Source of the DNA: Algoriphagus lacus
GTDB lineage: Bacteria; Bacteroidota; Bacteroidia; Cytophagales; Cyclobacteriaceae
Direction: 5' to 3'
Assembly: GCF_003583985.1 (NCBI RefSeq)
Contig: NZ_QXML01000010.1
Span: 1-64,000, forward strand
Length of the DNA: 64,000 nucleotides
Positions 40,781 through 49,687 of this stretch are shown here, piece after piece. A program made the position numbers and the translations under genes. Each line of letters begins with the position of its first letter. Positions within the stretch are counted from its first letter, which is position 1. Below the pieces are notes generated by a model. That model saw only the letters and a program-made list of their open reading frames with translations, ran no database searches and was not told the DNA's origin.

Positions 40781-41716
40781 TCAAAACACCTCCAAATCCC
40801 CCAAGCTCCAGGACCAGTCTTGGCTTAGCGGATAAAAGTCTTCCTGAACTTGCCTCATCGTCACCATAGGGCCGATTTTCATAACTGGGAGAATTCCCAT
40901 GTCCAGGTTTTTTTGTTGGGAGTATTTTAATCCTGAAAAGGAAGAAAAACGGGAGCCTGATTCCCTGATTTTGACAGCCAAACTTTTGTTCAATTCTTTT
41001 TTCTGGCTTGGGGATAGCTCGGTGAGGCAATAGAAATCGCAAATTCTGAATTCCCTACCCATTTTTCCTTCTTTGATCCGATAGATCAGGAGGTAATTTT
41101 CTCCATCAGAAAGGTAATGGTATGGAAAGAGCGGGGAGTCTTTGTACCTCCAATTGAGATAGCCCTTCACAATTCGGGTTCCCAAACTTAACTCTGTTTG
41201 CGGCGCGGATTCAATCTCCTCGATTAAATCCGAAATCGCCGTCCAATCAGATTCCATTTGGATTCCTTTTCGTTTTTTACCGACATGAAAATTGAGCTTG
41301 AGCGGGAGATTTCCCCATTTTTCCCAACCCATCTTCAGGTAGCCGGGGGTGCTTTTTGAATTTGGGGTATTGAACACGGCCACCATTCCGTTTTTCTTGA
41401 TTTCCTCGATCAAGTCCATGGTCAATTTTTTAAAAATACCCTTTCCCTGGTGTTCAGGATGGGTAGCTGTGTCTACTGCCCGACAGGATTTGAAGATTTT
41501 CCCGTTTTGGAAAAACTCCCACATCAGAAAGGCTCTGACTCCTAGGATTTCGCCATTATCCTCGGCCAACAAAACAGGGGATTTTCCAAAGGGATTCTGA
41601 ACATGTTTCCAATTCCAAAGGGCTTCGGATTTTGGAATCAGGCTTTCTCCCAAAGAGACTTTCAGGAGCTGGATAATTGCCGGAATATCGTAATCGCTTG
41701 CCTTTCGAATGTTCAT
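40781..41716 (-). CDS. GNAT-family N-acetyltransferase
   Basis: The 311-residue protein has the acetyl-CoA motif VDTATHPEHQGKGIFKKLTM (R/Q-x-x-G-x-G/A) after the RKASDYDIPAIIQLLKVSL start and an LLAEDNGEILGVRAF strand. AVFNTPNSKSTPGYLKMGW is the usual GNAT late strand. The extra ~150 C-terminal residues suggest a second, possibly degenerate GNAT domain. In a stretch with a deacetylase, a GT4 and glycan-export genes it may modify a sugar or aminoacyl group, but the substrate is unknown. Confidence 0.82.
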   Translation of the reverse strand: MNIRKASDYDIPAIIQLLKVSLGESLIPKSEALWNWKHVQNPFGKSPVLLAEDNGEILGVRAFLMWEFFQNGKIFKSCRAVDTATHPEHQGKGIFKKLTMDLIEEIKKNGMVAVFNTPNSKSTPGYLKMGWEKWGNLPLKLNFHVGKKRKGIQMESDWTAISDLIEEIESAPQTELSLGTRIVKGYLNWRYKDSPLFPYHYLSDGENYLLIYRIKEGKMGREFRICDFYCLTELSPSQKKELNKSLAVKIRESGSRFSSFSGLKYSQQKNLDMGILPVMKIGPMVTMRQVQEDFYPLSQDWSWSLGDLEVF

Positions 41717-41975
41717 GTGCCGAATTTAAATTAATTGTTGGGATTGGAGGAAATTTGTCCTTGTTGTCAGGTTATCATGTTAGTTCGTTTTTCGGCCAAC
41801 AGCACTAGCAGATGGTTCGATACTTCGGCTAGCACAGTGACCACAATCCCACCAAATGCAACCTGACAACAGCTTTTGCTTTCAATCAATGGTGACCTGT
41901 CATTCATGTGTTGAGTTTGCGTCTCCTAATCCGATATTTATCTATATTTGATTCATTGAGTTCAAAATACCCTGA
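41717..41975. repeat. Intergenic region with TGTTGTCAGGTT inverted repeat
   Basis: TGTTGTCAGGTTATC at 41762-41776 and AACCTGACAACAG at 41860-41872 form an inverted pair flanking ~83 bp. GATAACCTGACAACA occurs again at 37733-37747. It lies between divergent genes. Confidence 0.5.
41916..41950 (+). promoter_or_regulatory. Candidate Bacteroidota-type promoter of the wza-wzc genes
   Basis: TTTG (41916-41919) and TATATTTG (41943-41950) resemble the Bacteroidota -33 TTTG and -7 TAnnTTTG boxes. The spacing of 23 bp is a little long. The wza-like ATG follows 26 bp later. Confidence 0.35.
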
Positions 41976-42794
41976 ATGAAACAGATTATCTTTTTTGTCG
42001 GCATTATTCTTTTTGCGACCTCCTGTATCAGCAATAAGCGAATTACTTATTTGCAAAATCTATCGGATAGTACTGCAATTGATCTGGATGAATTTATCCC
42101 TTTTGCTGAGGTGGACTACGAATACATCCTGCAACCGTTTGATATTGTGCAGATTGATTTTGCAAGTTCGGATCCTGAGCTGGTTGAGGGATTTACTTAT
42201 TTGACAAATCCTCAGAATCTTGGGACTCGTGTTGGCGGAGGAGGTGGACAGGGAAGCGATCCGCTTTACATGACAGGATATTCGATCGATCAGGAGGGAA
42301 TGGTGGAAATTCCCAAGCTGGGTAAGATCAAGATTGCGGGAATGTCTGAAGAGCAAGCCAAGCTGGTCGTTCAGCAGGAGATTAATAAGTTTTTCAAGGA
42401 TGATGTTTTTGTCCGACTGAGGATTGCCGGTATTCGTTATACCACGATGGGGGAATTTAACAATGTGGGTGTGCAGATCATTTACAAAAATAGGGCAACC
42501 ATTTTCGATGCCTTGGCTAATTCAGGCGAAACCTCACTTTTGGCGAAGAAAAACAAACTTTTCCTAATCCGGCAATACGACGGAGGTACAAAAATTCATC
42601 AGATCAATTTGAATGACAGAGCCTTGTTGGGCAGCCCTTGGTACTTTATTCAGCCTAACGATATCCTTTACCTCGAACCTATGAAAATTCGGCAAATTGG
42701 AACAGCAGATAATTTGACTGCTTCGCTTGCGCTTATTGCCGGATTGTTTGCATCCATACTTTTAATTGTAAATTTGGTTAGCGGGGATATTTAA
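41976..42794 (+). CDS. Polysaccharide export outer-membrane lipoprotein (Wza family)
   Basis: A 272-residue lipoprotein: KQIIFFVGIILFATSC places the lipid-bearing Cys at 17. DYEYILQPFDIVQIDF is the Poly_export domain, and the two beta-grasp SLBB-type segments (YSIDQEGMVEIPKLGKIKIA and VGVQIIYKNRATIFDALANS) follow. A hydrophobic C-terminal helix (TASLALIAGLFASILLIVN) probably crosses a membrane, as in Bacteroidota members. It forms the outer-membrane part of capsule/exopolysaccharide export and is 4 bp upstream of the Wzc kinase gene. Confidence 0.9.
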   Translation: MKQIIFFVGIILFATSCISNKRITYLQNLSDSTAIDLDEFIPFAEVDYEYILQPFDIVQIDFASSDPELVEGFTYLTNPQNLGTRVGGGGGQGSDPLYMTGYSIDQEGMVEIPKLGKIKIAGMSEEQAKLVVQQEINKFFKDDVFVRLRIAGIRYTTMGEFNNVGVQIIYKNRATIFDALANSGETSLLAKKNKLFLIRQYDGGTKIHQINLNDRALLGSPWYFIQPNDILYLEPMKIRQIGTADNLTASLALIAGLFASILLIVNLVSGDI

Positions 42795-42798
42795 GACT

Positions 42799-45261
42799 AT
42801 GGAGAAGCTCGATCTGAGTCAACTTGACAATGAAGAAAAAGCGCTGGAGATTCGGTATGTGGTCGCCAAGTACATCCGGTATTGGCCATGGTACGTTCTC
42901 TTTATTACTGTTTTCCTCACAGCTACTTACATGTTTCACCGATATACGGTGGATGAGTATGAGGTAACTGGATCGATTGTAATCAAAAACTCAAGTACTC
43001 CCGAATCTCGAATTCTGGACCGATCCAATATTTTTAATGCCGGGATCAATCTGGAAAATGACATCCTACGATTGAGGTCCAAAAACATGGCCCGTGAAGC
43101 TTTGAGCAAACTCCATTTTGATGTGGAGTATTTTGCAAAAACCAATATCAAGGATATTGAACTCTACGACAGATCACCCATCCGGATTCAGGTGGATTGG
43201 GATCACCTTCAGGTGACAGACACTCCGGTGGAGTTGGAGGTGCTTTCGGAGAAGAATTTCAAATTACTTCCGGCCGAAAAGGGCTTAATGGATTTTAATG
43301 AGGCACAGGCGGCAGGAGACGAATCGGTATACAATAAGACCTACACCTTTGGTGAAGAAATAGAAACTGCCCGTTCCAAATTCACAGTTTTATTGGTGAA
43401 TCCTTCCAAAGTGGGGGATGTTATCATCTTTAGACTGATAAATCCCACGGTCCTGGAAGACAGATTGGCCAAGTCAGTTCAGGTCACCATGGAGAATGAA
43501 TTTTCTTCCGTTCTCAGACTCACCACCACCACCAAAGTGGTAGAAAAGGGGAGGGACTACATCAATGCCCTGATGCAATCCTATATCCAATACGACTTGG
43601 ACGAAAAGAATAAAATCCAGGAGAACACCATCAACTTTATCGAGGAGCAACTCGGCTTTTTGGAGGATTCCCTTAAGGAAAAAGAGCGGGAACTCCAGCA
43701 GTTTAAAGTTGACAATAAGCTGCTTGATGTCTCGGTGGAATTTTCCAATATCCTGAGTAAAATGAATACCCTGGATGAACGGAATGCCGAACTCGACTTT
43801 CAGCTTCAGTATTTCGAGGAGATCCGGCAGTATATGGAGCGCAAAAGCAAGGATTATTCCGATGTGATTGCCCCTTCTGTGATCGGGGTTCCTGATCCTT
43901 TGTTGAATGGATTGATTCAAACCTTGGTGACACTTTCCCAAGACCGTAGAAAGCTGCTTGCCTCAGTCAATGAAAACCACCCTGAGGTAATCAAAATTGA
44001 TGTGCAGATGGAAAAAGTCCAGGATGCACTCTTTGAAAACGTAGTCAACCTGATCGATAACACAAAAAAACAAAAGCAAGGTATATTAAGCGAAATCAGG
44101 GTTTATGATGCAGAGTTTGCAACCTTGCCGGAATCCGAATCCAAATACACCTCCATCTTCCGTGAGTTTAAGTTAAGGGAGTCGCTCTTTACCTATCTTC
44201 TGGAAAAAAGGGCTGAGGCAGGGATTGCCCGTGCTGCCAACGTGTCGGACAATGCAATTCTTGACTTGGCAAAAAGAGGGACCTTGGTATTTCCCAAGAA
44301 AACCCAAAATTATGGTTTGGCTATCGCGCTGGGTTTTTTACTTCCTTTTGGATTTATCGTCATCCGTGACATGTTTGATGACAGTATCAAAGATCAGAGG
44401 GATTTGAAAAAACACTTTATGATTCCTCAACTTGGAATCATTGGATACAGCACCAAGGATACCAATAAGGTGGTTTTGGAGCACCCCAAGTCTGCTGTGG
44501 CGGAATCTTTCCGATCACTCCGATCTGCGATTACCTATTTGGCCTCCGGAAAAAATACTAAAAAGATCTTGGTCACTTCTTCGGTTTCCGGAGAAGGGAA
44601 GACCTTTACCTCACTCAATTTGGCATCTGCAATGGCCTTGGGATCCAAGAAGACCGTGGTGGTTGGAGCGGATTTGAGAAGGCCTAAATTGGGGGCTTAT
44701 TTCGATCATTCGGATAAAATTGGGCTTTCCACTTACCTGATCGGGAAAGTCAGTGCGGAGGAAATCGTGTTCCCTTCTCAGCATGAAAATCTGTTTTTTG
44801 TTCCATCAGGGGTGATTCCACCCAATCCTGCGGAATTGCTTCAGACACCCAGGTTACTTGAGTTTTTGAAATACCTGGAAGAACGATTTGATATAATCGT
44901 CTTTGATACTCCTCCCATGGGATTGGTATCTGAGACCATTGACCTGATGCGTCTTTTTGACATCAATTTGTATGTGGTGCGTCAAAACTATACCGTAAAG
45001 GATCACTTGGTTATGATCAATGACTTGTTCAACAACAAACAGGTGAAAAATGTGTACGGGGTGTTTAATGGTATTATCAATTCAGGATACCATTACGAAG
45101 GGTATAATTATGGATATGGAAATACCTACTTGTACTCTCAAAACAACAAGTACATGTATAATTACTACGGAGACGATCTGGAAACCAAAAAGAAGAAAAT
45201 CAGAAAAACCAAACCTTTTGATCCGATTGCTGTCATCAAAAAGGCCTTCAGGATAAGATAG
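42799..45261 (+). CDS. Polysaccharide biosynthesis tyrosine autokinase (Wzc family)
   Basis: An 820-residue inner-membrane co-polymerase. The N-terminal Wzz domain has a membrane helix (YVLFITVFLTATYMFHR); a long periplasmic coiled coil (residues ~270-450) leads to the second helix (YGLAIALGFLLPFGFIVI). The C-terminal BY-kinase has Walker A (VSGEGKT, K601), Walker A' (GADLRRP, D625) and Walker B (FDTPPMG, D703), and ends in a tyrosine-rich tail (NYGYGNTYLYSQ) for autophosphorylation. It controls chain length with the Wza channel encoded just upstream. Confidence 0.93.
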   Translation: MEKLDLSQLDNEEKALEIRYVVAKYIRYWPWYVLFITVFLTATYMFHRYTVDEYEVTGSIVIKNSSTPESRILDRSNIFNAGINLENDILRLRSKNMAREALSKLHFDVEYFAKTNIKDIELYDRSPIRIQVDWDHLQVTDTPVELEVLSEKNFKLLPAEKGLMDFNEAQAAGDESVYNKTYTFGEEIETARSKFTVLLVNPSKVGDVIIFRLINPTVLEDRLAKSVQVTMENEFSSVLRLTTTTKVVEKGRDYINALMQSYIQYDLDEKNKIQENTINFIEEQLGFLEDSLKEKERELQQFKVDNKLLDVSVEFSNILSKMNTLDERNAELDFQLQYFEEIRQYMERKSKDYSDVIAPSVIGVPDPLLNGLIQTLVTLSQDRRKLLASVNENHPEVIKIDVQMEKVQDALFENVVNLIDNTKKQKQGILSEIRVYDAEFATLPESESKYTSIFREFKLRESLFTYLLEKRAEAGIARAANVSDNAILDLAKRGTLVFPKKTQNYGLAIALGFLLPFGFIVIRDMFDDSIKDQRDLKKHFMIPQLGIIGYSTKDTNKVVLEHPKSAVAESFRSLRSAITYLASGKNTKKILVTSSVSGEGKTFTSLNLASAMALGSKKTVVVGADLRRPKLGAYFDHSDKIGLSTYLIGKVSAEEIVFPSQHENLFFVPSGVIPPNPAELLQTPRLLEFLKYLEERFDIIVFDTPPMGLVSETIDLMRLFDINLYVVRQNYTVKDHLVMINDLFNNKQVKNVYGVFNGIINSGYHYEGYNYGYGNTYLYSQNNKYMYNYYGDDLETKKKKIRKTKPFDPIAVIKKAFRIR

Positions 45262-45368
45262 TTAGGATTGTGTTAGGTGAAAAGTATAGTTCCCAATCCT
45301 ATTATCCTTAATCAAATCCAACATTAACCAATCCCAAATCCCTTTTCGCAAACCCATTTCAATTCCCC

Positions 45369-46094
45369 ATGAAAACTGCTGCATTGATCCCGGCTCGATA
45401 TGCTTCTACCCGCCTACCGGCAAAGTTGGTGCAGGACTTGGGAGGAATTTCGGTAATCCAGCGAACCTATGTGAGCACCTTAGCCACAGGGGTTTTTGAT
45501 GAAGTTTGGGTGGTGACAGACCATGAGCTGATTAGGGAGCAGATTTTGGACTTGGGAGGAAAAGTTTTCTTCAGTACCGTGCCTCACCAAAGCGGTTCCG
45601 ACCGAATTGCAGAGGCGCTAGAAGTAGTCGATGCGGACCTGATCGTTAATGTGCAGGGAGATGAACCCTTTCAGGACAAGAAATCCCTGAGTGATTTGGT
45701 GGCTGTTTTTGAGCGCCCAAAAGTAAAAATGGCTTCCTTGATGTGCAGGATTTCGGAAGACGAAGCATACAATCCAAATGCAGTAAAAGTGGTTTTGGAT
45801 GAAAAGAACAATGCAATTTATTTTTCCCGCTCTCCCATTCCTTTCAACAGGGAAAGAACAAAGGATGTTTTTTACTGGAAGCACATCGGGGTATATGCGT
45901 ATACCCGTGAACTGTTGAAAGAATTCACCTCCTGGCCCAAAGGCTATTTGGAACAAATTGAAATGCTCGAGCAGCTCCGCTTGATTGAGAAAGGCGTAAA
46001 AATCAAAATGGTGGAAACCACCCATCAGGCAATCGCCATTGATACCAAAGAAGACCTCGACAGGGCAAGGAATTTTTTGAAGAGTATCCTTTGA
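45369..46094 (+). CDS. kdsB: 3-deoxy-manno-octulosonate cytidylyltransferase
   Basis: The 241-residue protein matches KdsB throughout: ALIPARYASTRLPAKLVQDL (nucleotide-binding loop), GSDRIAEAL, LIVNVQGDEPF, YFSRSPIPFNRE, IGVYAYTRELLKEF and the final LEQIEMLEQLRLIEKG and IDTKEDLDRA. It activates Kdo with CTP in the cytoplasm for lipid A core synthesis; CMP-Kdo could also serve the capsule. It is 107 bp downstream of the kinase gene and may share its transcript. Confidence 0.93.
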   Translation: MKTAALIPARYASTRLPAKLVQDLGGISVIQRTYVSTLATGVFDEVWVVTDHELIREQILDLGGKVFFSTVPHQSGSDRIAEALEVVDADLIVNVQGDEPFQDKKSLSDLVAVFERPKVKMASLMCRISEDEAYNPNAVKVVLDEKNNAIYFSRSPIPFNRERTKDVFYWKHIGVYAYTRELLKEFTSWPKGYLEQIEMLEQLRLIEKGVKIKMVETTHQAIAIDTKEDLDRARNFLKSIL

Positions 46095-46178
46095 GGAAAT
46101 AGGAGCCAAATACCAGATAATCCTTTGGGCTGATCCGATTTAATAGTCTCCCAAAATTCAGATGAAGTGTAAAATTCG

Positions 46179-46273
46179 GCACTCTTTCAGACCTTGGATC
46201 TGAATGGACCTAGGCATGTACACTGTTCAGATTTAGGTTGGTAAGATGTTGATGACCGGAAGGTTGATTAAAA
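46179..46273 (+). pseudogene. Remnant of a T9SS C-terminal sorting domain
   Basis: This stretch aligns with the 3' end of the giant adhesin gene (about 58715-58806). Both share ACCTTGGATCT, the exact GGCATGTACACTGTTCAGAT, GGTAAGATGTTGATGA and TTGATTAAA. Relative to the adhesin it has a 5-base loss after GGAC, a TAG where the adhesin has CAG, and loss of the natural stop. No open frame joins the pieces, so it is a decayed fragment of a similar gene. Confidence 0.75.
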
Positions 46274-46297
46274 AGTGGGTTGTTTAAAAAAACCTAA

Positions 46298-46328
46298 AGC
46301 CAGCTTCGATTGAGGCTGGCTTTTTTTT
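46298..46328 (+). terminator. Terminator downstream of the kdsB region
   Basis: AGCCAGC and GCTGGCT form a 7-bp stem with a 10-nt loop, followed by seven more T. It ends plus-strand reading before the convergent regulator gene. Confidence 0.75.
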
Positions 46329-46373
46329 AGGCTGGAACTCTTGATCAAAATTAAGCTTTGGGATTTTAGGATA

Positions 46374-46997
46374 TCAATACTTATAAATTTGGTTTAGAAA
46401 AGCAGAAAGTTGAGCCACATTTTTGAATCCCAACTTTTGAATAAGGTTTCTTCGGTGTGTATTGACAGTCAAAAGACTAAGAAACAGTTTTTCTGCAATT
46501 TCTACCGAGGTAAATCCCTGAACTACCATCAATGCAATCTCCTTTTCCCGTTTACTCAATTGCTTGAATTTGGACAAACCCGGGTTTTCTTCGATATCCT
46601 GAACCTTGGTCTGGGGAAATATTTTTTCCCCTGCAGCTACATTTAACAGCGTATTGAGCAGGACATCCCGCTCAGCTGATTTGGGAATAAACCCATAAAA
46701 ACCGGCTTCTTTTGCTTGTTGTATTATCGTGTGGTTTTTTTCCATGGTGAGCAGCACCAGTTTGGATCGGGGAGAAAATCCTGAAATTTCCTTTCCAAGT
46801 TCTATCCCGTTTTTTCCGGGAAGGAAATAGTCCAAAAGGACAATATCCGGCTGGATTTGAATGACTTGAGTTTTTCCCGATTCCGGATCATTGGCCTCGC
46901 CCAGCCATTCAAAATGAGGTGCTCCTTTTAATAAAGAGGAAACACCTTGAGAAAAAAGAAGGTGATCGTCGATATGAAATAGGGTAATCTTGCTCAT
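46374..46997 (-). CDS. NarL/LuxR-type response regulator
   Basis: A 207-residue two-domain regulator. The receiver has D10-D11 in the acidic pocket, phosphoacceptor D56 (IVLLDYFLPG), LTMEK with the threonine, and lysine in IPKSAE. The C-terminal GerE/LuxR HTH reads LSKREKEIALMVVQGFTSVE, then IAEKLFLSLLTVNTHRRNLI. It lies 8 bp after the histidine kinase gene on the same strand, so they form a two-component pair. A palindrome upstream of the kinase gene (48876-48891) is its likely binding site. Confidence 0.88.
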   Translation of the reverse strand: MSKITLFHIDDHLLFSQGVSSLLKGAPHFEWLGEANDPESGKTQVIQIQPDIVLLDYFLPGKNGIELGKEISGFSPRSKLVLLTMEKNHTIIQQAKEAGFYGFIPKSAERDVLLNTLLNVAAGEKIFPQTKVQDIEENPGLSKFKQLSKREKEIALMVVQGFTSVEIAEKLFLSLLTVNTHRRNLIQKLGFKNVAQLSAFLNQIYKY

Positions 46998-47005
46998 GGA
47001 TAGGT

Positions 47006-48841
47006 TTAGGTTGGGATAATAATAAGGGTAGTGGTTCCTTTGGAATTTGAATCAATAGTTAGGTTGCCTTTCAGGTAATTCACCCGGTTGGAAATGTTTT
47101 TAAGTCCCAAGCCTCCCATTTTTTGATCAACTGAGAATCCTTTTCCGTCATCTTCCACCATCAACTCCAGTTTCCCGGAATCCGAAACCAGCTGGATTCC
47201 AATTTCACTTGCCTCGGAATGTTTCAGGGAATTGGTGATCAACTCCATGACGATTCGGTAGACCATCAACTCGGTTGATTTGGAAAGACTTGATTCAAGC
47301 CTGTGGTAAAATTTGACCTTTATTGCACCTTCCTGATTCAGCATCTCCACCTGGTTTGCAAGTGCTTTTACCAGTCCAAGTTCATCGAGGTGAGGAGGGG
47401 TGAGGTTGTGGCTTAGAGCTCGGGTTTCATGTATCCCCTGAAGTACCAAATTCTGGATGGACTGAAGTTCCGGATCCTGGATTTTTTGGCTAATTCCTTG
47501 TAGTCTCATGTGGAGGGTACCCAACATTCCCCCAATACTGTCGTGTAAATCCCTGCCCAAGCGGTTTCGTTCCTCCTCCTGAACGGAGATCACCTGGTCC
47601 GCTATTTCCTTTTCCCGGGTTAGTATTTTGACAGCAAGTTTTTCTTTTTCCTTTTTCTCCAAAGAGGCCTGACGCATAAAAGCAAAAGCAATCAATGTTG
47701 TCTCTCCCATGGTACCAAATGCACTTCCAAAGTTTAATAAGTAGTGGGAAAGTTGAACTGCACCGGAGACCTGGTCAACATACAACAGGAGTGAGAAGCA
47801 AAATAAAAAGGAGATGCCGACCAAATAATACCCTGCAAACGGAGTCTTTGCCAAATACTGGACAATCAGATAACTCAATGCGATTAGAATCTGTACCACA
47901 GAGAGAATTAATACTCCTTTGAGAAAAAATGCGATGGTTTCGGGCTTAATTTCACTTTCCGGGATTATCAAAAAAGCCAGTAACAGCAAACCATTGACCC
48001 AAATCAGGCTTCGAATCCAGCTGTTCCATCGTTTTTGAGTGGGTGAGGGAGGGAAAAAATTGATCAGAGTAAGTAAAAACGCCACATTGGAAGCGAGATT
48101 GAAGACCGGACGGGATTTCCCTACCCAAGTCACACTTTCCGGCCATAGGTATTGGAAGCCCATTCCCCAGTGAGAAAAGATCCAAAGGAACACCAGCAGG
48201 ATGTACAATGCGTAGTAAAAAGCACTTCGGTGTCGAAGTTCGGACCAAAAAAACATCGTGAAAACCACGGTCAAAATCATCCAGCCGGTCACTATCCCCA
48301 TAATTAAGCGTTCTGTTCCTCTGCGGTCCGTGAATTCATTTTCATTCAAAACCTCTGGATCGATGTGGAACGTCTCCCCACGCTTATCAAGCAACATCAA
48401 AATTTCTTTGGTTTCACCGGATTTGAGGGAAAAGGGAAATACAAAGTCTCTACTAGGGTAGGGGCGGGAATCAAACGGAAACCGATCTCCAGTAACGTAA
48501 GTGGGTTGCTTATTTCCGTCCACATACACTTCGATGTAATTGATGTGGGGATTATTCAGGAGAAAGAAAAACTCTTCCCCGGCATCTGATTCATTTTTTA
48601 GCTTGGCTTTTATCCACCAGCGATTAAGCTGAATTCCGGGGTTGAAGGTGCCATTGGTGATGCGATTCCCTTCGGGACTATTCCAAACATCCTCAACGGC
48701 CTGTCCTTTGTCAACGAGAACGGTGAATGGTAGGGATGTTGGAATTTTCTCCTTTTGAGGGAGAAAGCTGAATATCAGGAAAACAATTACTCCTAAAAAC
48801 CCTATTCCAATTCGGGTGGATTGAACCAAAAATTGAATCAC
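47006..48841 (-). CDS. 7TMR-DISM sensor histidine kinase (NarX-like output)
   Basis: A 611-residue kinase. After an N-terminal hydrophobic helix comes a beta-rich 7TMR-DISMED2-type periplasmic domain (WWIKAKLKNESDAGEEFFFL, then NNPHINYIEVYVDG), seven membrane helices (~190-390), a helical linker and a HisKA_3 domain with phosphoacceptor H433 (RNRLGRDLHDSIGG), and a HATPase_c region (MELITNSLKHSEA, DDGKGF, GLGLKNISNRV). Start is GTG at 48841. The DISMED domain often binds carbohydrate-like ligands. It should control the adjacent response regulator. Confidence 0.87.
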   Translation of the reverse strand: MIQFLVQSTRIGIGFLGVIVFLIFSFLPQKEKIPTSLPFTVLVDKGQAVEDVWNSPEGNRITNGTFNPGIQLNRWWIKAKLKNESDAGEEFFFLLNNPHINYIEVYVDGNKQPTYVTGDRFPFDSRPYPSRDFVFPFSLKSGETKEILMLLDKRGETFHIDPEVLNENEFTDRRGTERLIMGIVTGWMILTVVFTMFFWSELRHRSAFYYALYILLVFLWIFSHWGMGFQYLWPESVTWVGKSRPVFNLASNVAFLLTLINFFPPSPTQKRWNSWIRSLIWVNGLLLLAFLIIPESEIKPETIAFFLKGVLILSVVQILIALSYLIVQYLAKTPFAGYYLVGISFLFCFSLLLYVDQVSGAVQLSHYLLNFGSAFGTMGETTLIAFAFMRQASLEKKEKEKLAVKILTREKEIADQVISVQEEERNRLGRDLHDSIGGMLGTLHMRLQGISQKIQDPELQSIQNLVLQGIHETRALSHNLTPPHLDELGLVKALANQVEMLNQEGAIKVKFYHRLESSLSKSTELMVYRIVMELITNSLKHSEASEIGIQLVSDSGKLELMVEDDGKGFSVDQKMGGLGLKNISNRVNYLKGNLTIDSNSKGTTTLIIIPT

Positions 48842-48875
48842 AAATTACGTTTAAAGTCTTTCAAAAATTAAATTT

Positions 48876-48891
48876 TACCTAGTTCTAGGTA
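48876..48891. promoter_or_regulatory. Palindromic operator-like site upstream of the histidine kinase gene
   Basis: TACCTAG-TT-CTAGGTA, a perfect 7-2-7 inverted repeat, lies 35 bp upstream of the kinase start. The same 16 bp, plus four identical bases before and one after, is at 49573-49588. NarL-type regulators bind such short inverted repeats, so autoregulation is plausible. Confidence 0.6.
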
Positions 48892-49572
48892 TTTGATCTT
48901 CAGTGACTTTGGGTGAATTTAGACAGGAAATCCACTTCGGTTTGGTTTAAAATAGATCAAAGGCCAAAATTCCCGAAAGTCAAATCCAGTATTAAAAAAC
49001 AGATTTAGTCGATTATCTGCAACTTTTCAACGGGAGCGATCACCGGATTTTTAGAATAAAGATTATTGATTTTTACTAAAGAAGAATTTGATGGAAAAAG
49101 ACCGAAATCAAATTGAAGAAATATGAACTGAAATTCACGATTCTCAACCGGAAAATTTCTTATTCAAAACCTAAAAAGGATGGGGCTCATCTGTTGATTT
49201 TTTAGCTAGACCGGAAAGGAGGAGGATAGTTAGGATGTTTTCAACGCTTCAATTTTCAAAGGCAATTTTTCCGAGAATTGAATCCTCCAACTTCCTGATC
49301 CTGTTCGGTTTCTTCCATATTCTATGGCTCTCCCACCAAATTCTAATTTCCAATCTTTTCCAATACCAAGTGTCTGCAATTTCATCTTGCAGGCACTTTT
49401 GTTTTTTAGGACAGGGGTTCCCTCTAAATGAATCGATAAGTAACACGTACAGTAACGCTCTTTGCGCTTCCTTCATTTACTGTGCTTTTATTTACTGTTT
49501 TTTGTCAGTAGATATTCACAATACAAAAATCATCATGTAAAACGCACTTAATTACAAATTAACTGCTGATTT

Positions 49573-49588
49573 TACCTAGTTCTAGGTA
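49573..49588. promoter_or_regulatory. Palindromic operator-like site upstream of the giant adhesin gene
   Basis: An identical copy of the site at 48876-48891, placed 99 bp before the adhesin ATG. The shared sequence suggests that the two-component pair also controls the adhesin. Confidence 0.6.
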
Positions 49589-49687
49589 TAGGACGCCGAG
49601 GGGCCTTCAGCGAATTTTAACCCCAAATCGGATCGATGACAACCTTGGCATCAGGTCCTTTCAAATAGGAAAAAACCGCTGATCTAT

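Larger units (their letters stand above)
48842..49687. other. Divergent gene-free region between kinase and giant adhesin
   Basis: 846 bp without a supported gene; a 101-residue open frame at 49235-49540 has no recognisable feature. The two identical palindromes lie at 48876-48891 and 49573-49588, each near one of the divergent genes. Confidence 0.55.

Noticed and set aside
43474-43941. 155-residue minus-strand open frame opposite the Wzc gene
   Set aside because: It is the antisense of the conserved coiled-coil region of the kinase gene, with no signal, domain or gene-like start. Antisense frames are common there.
45618-46109. 163-residue minus-strand open frame opposite kdsB
   Set aside because: It lies fully in the antisense of a strongly recognised gene and has no known motif.
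49235-49540. 101-residue hydrophobic open frame before the adhesin
   Set aside because: Composition and codon use do not look coding, there is no known motif, and it lies in a divergent regulatory region.
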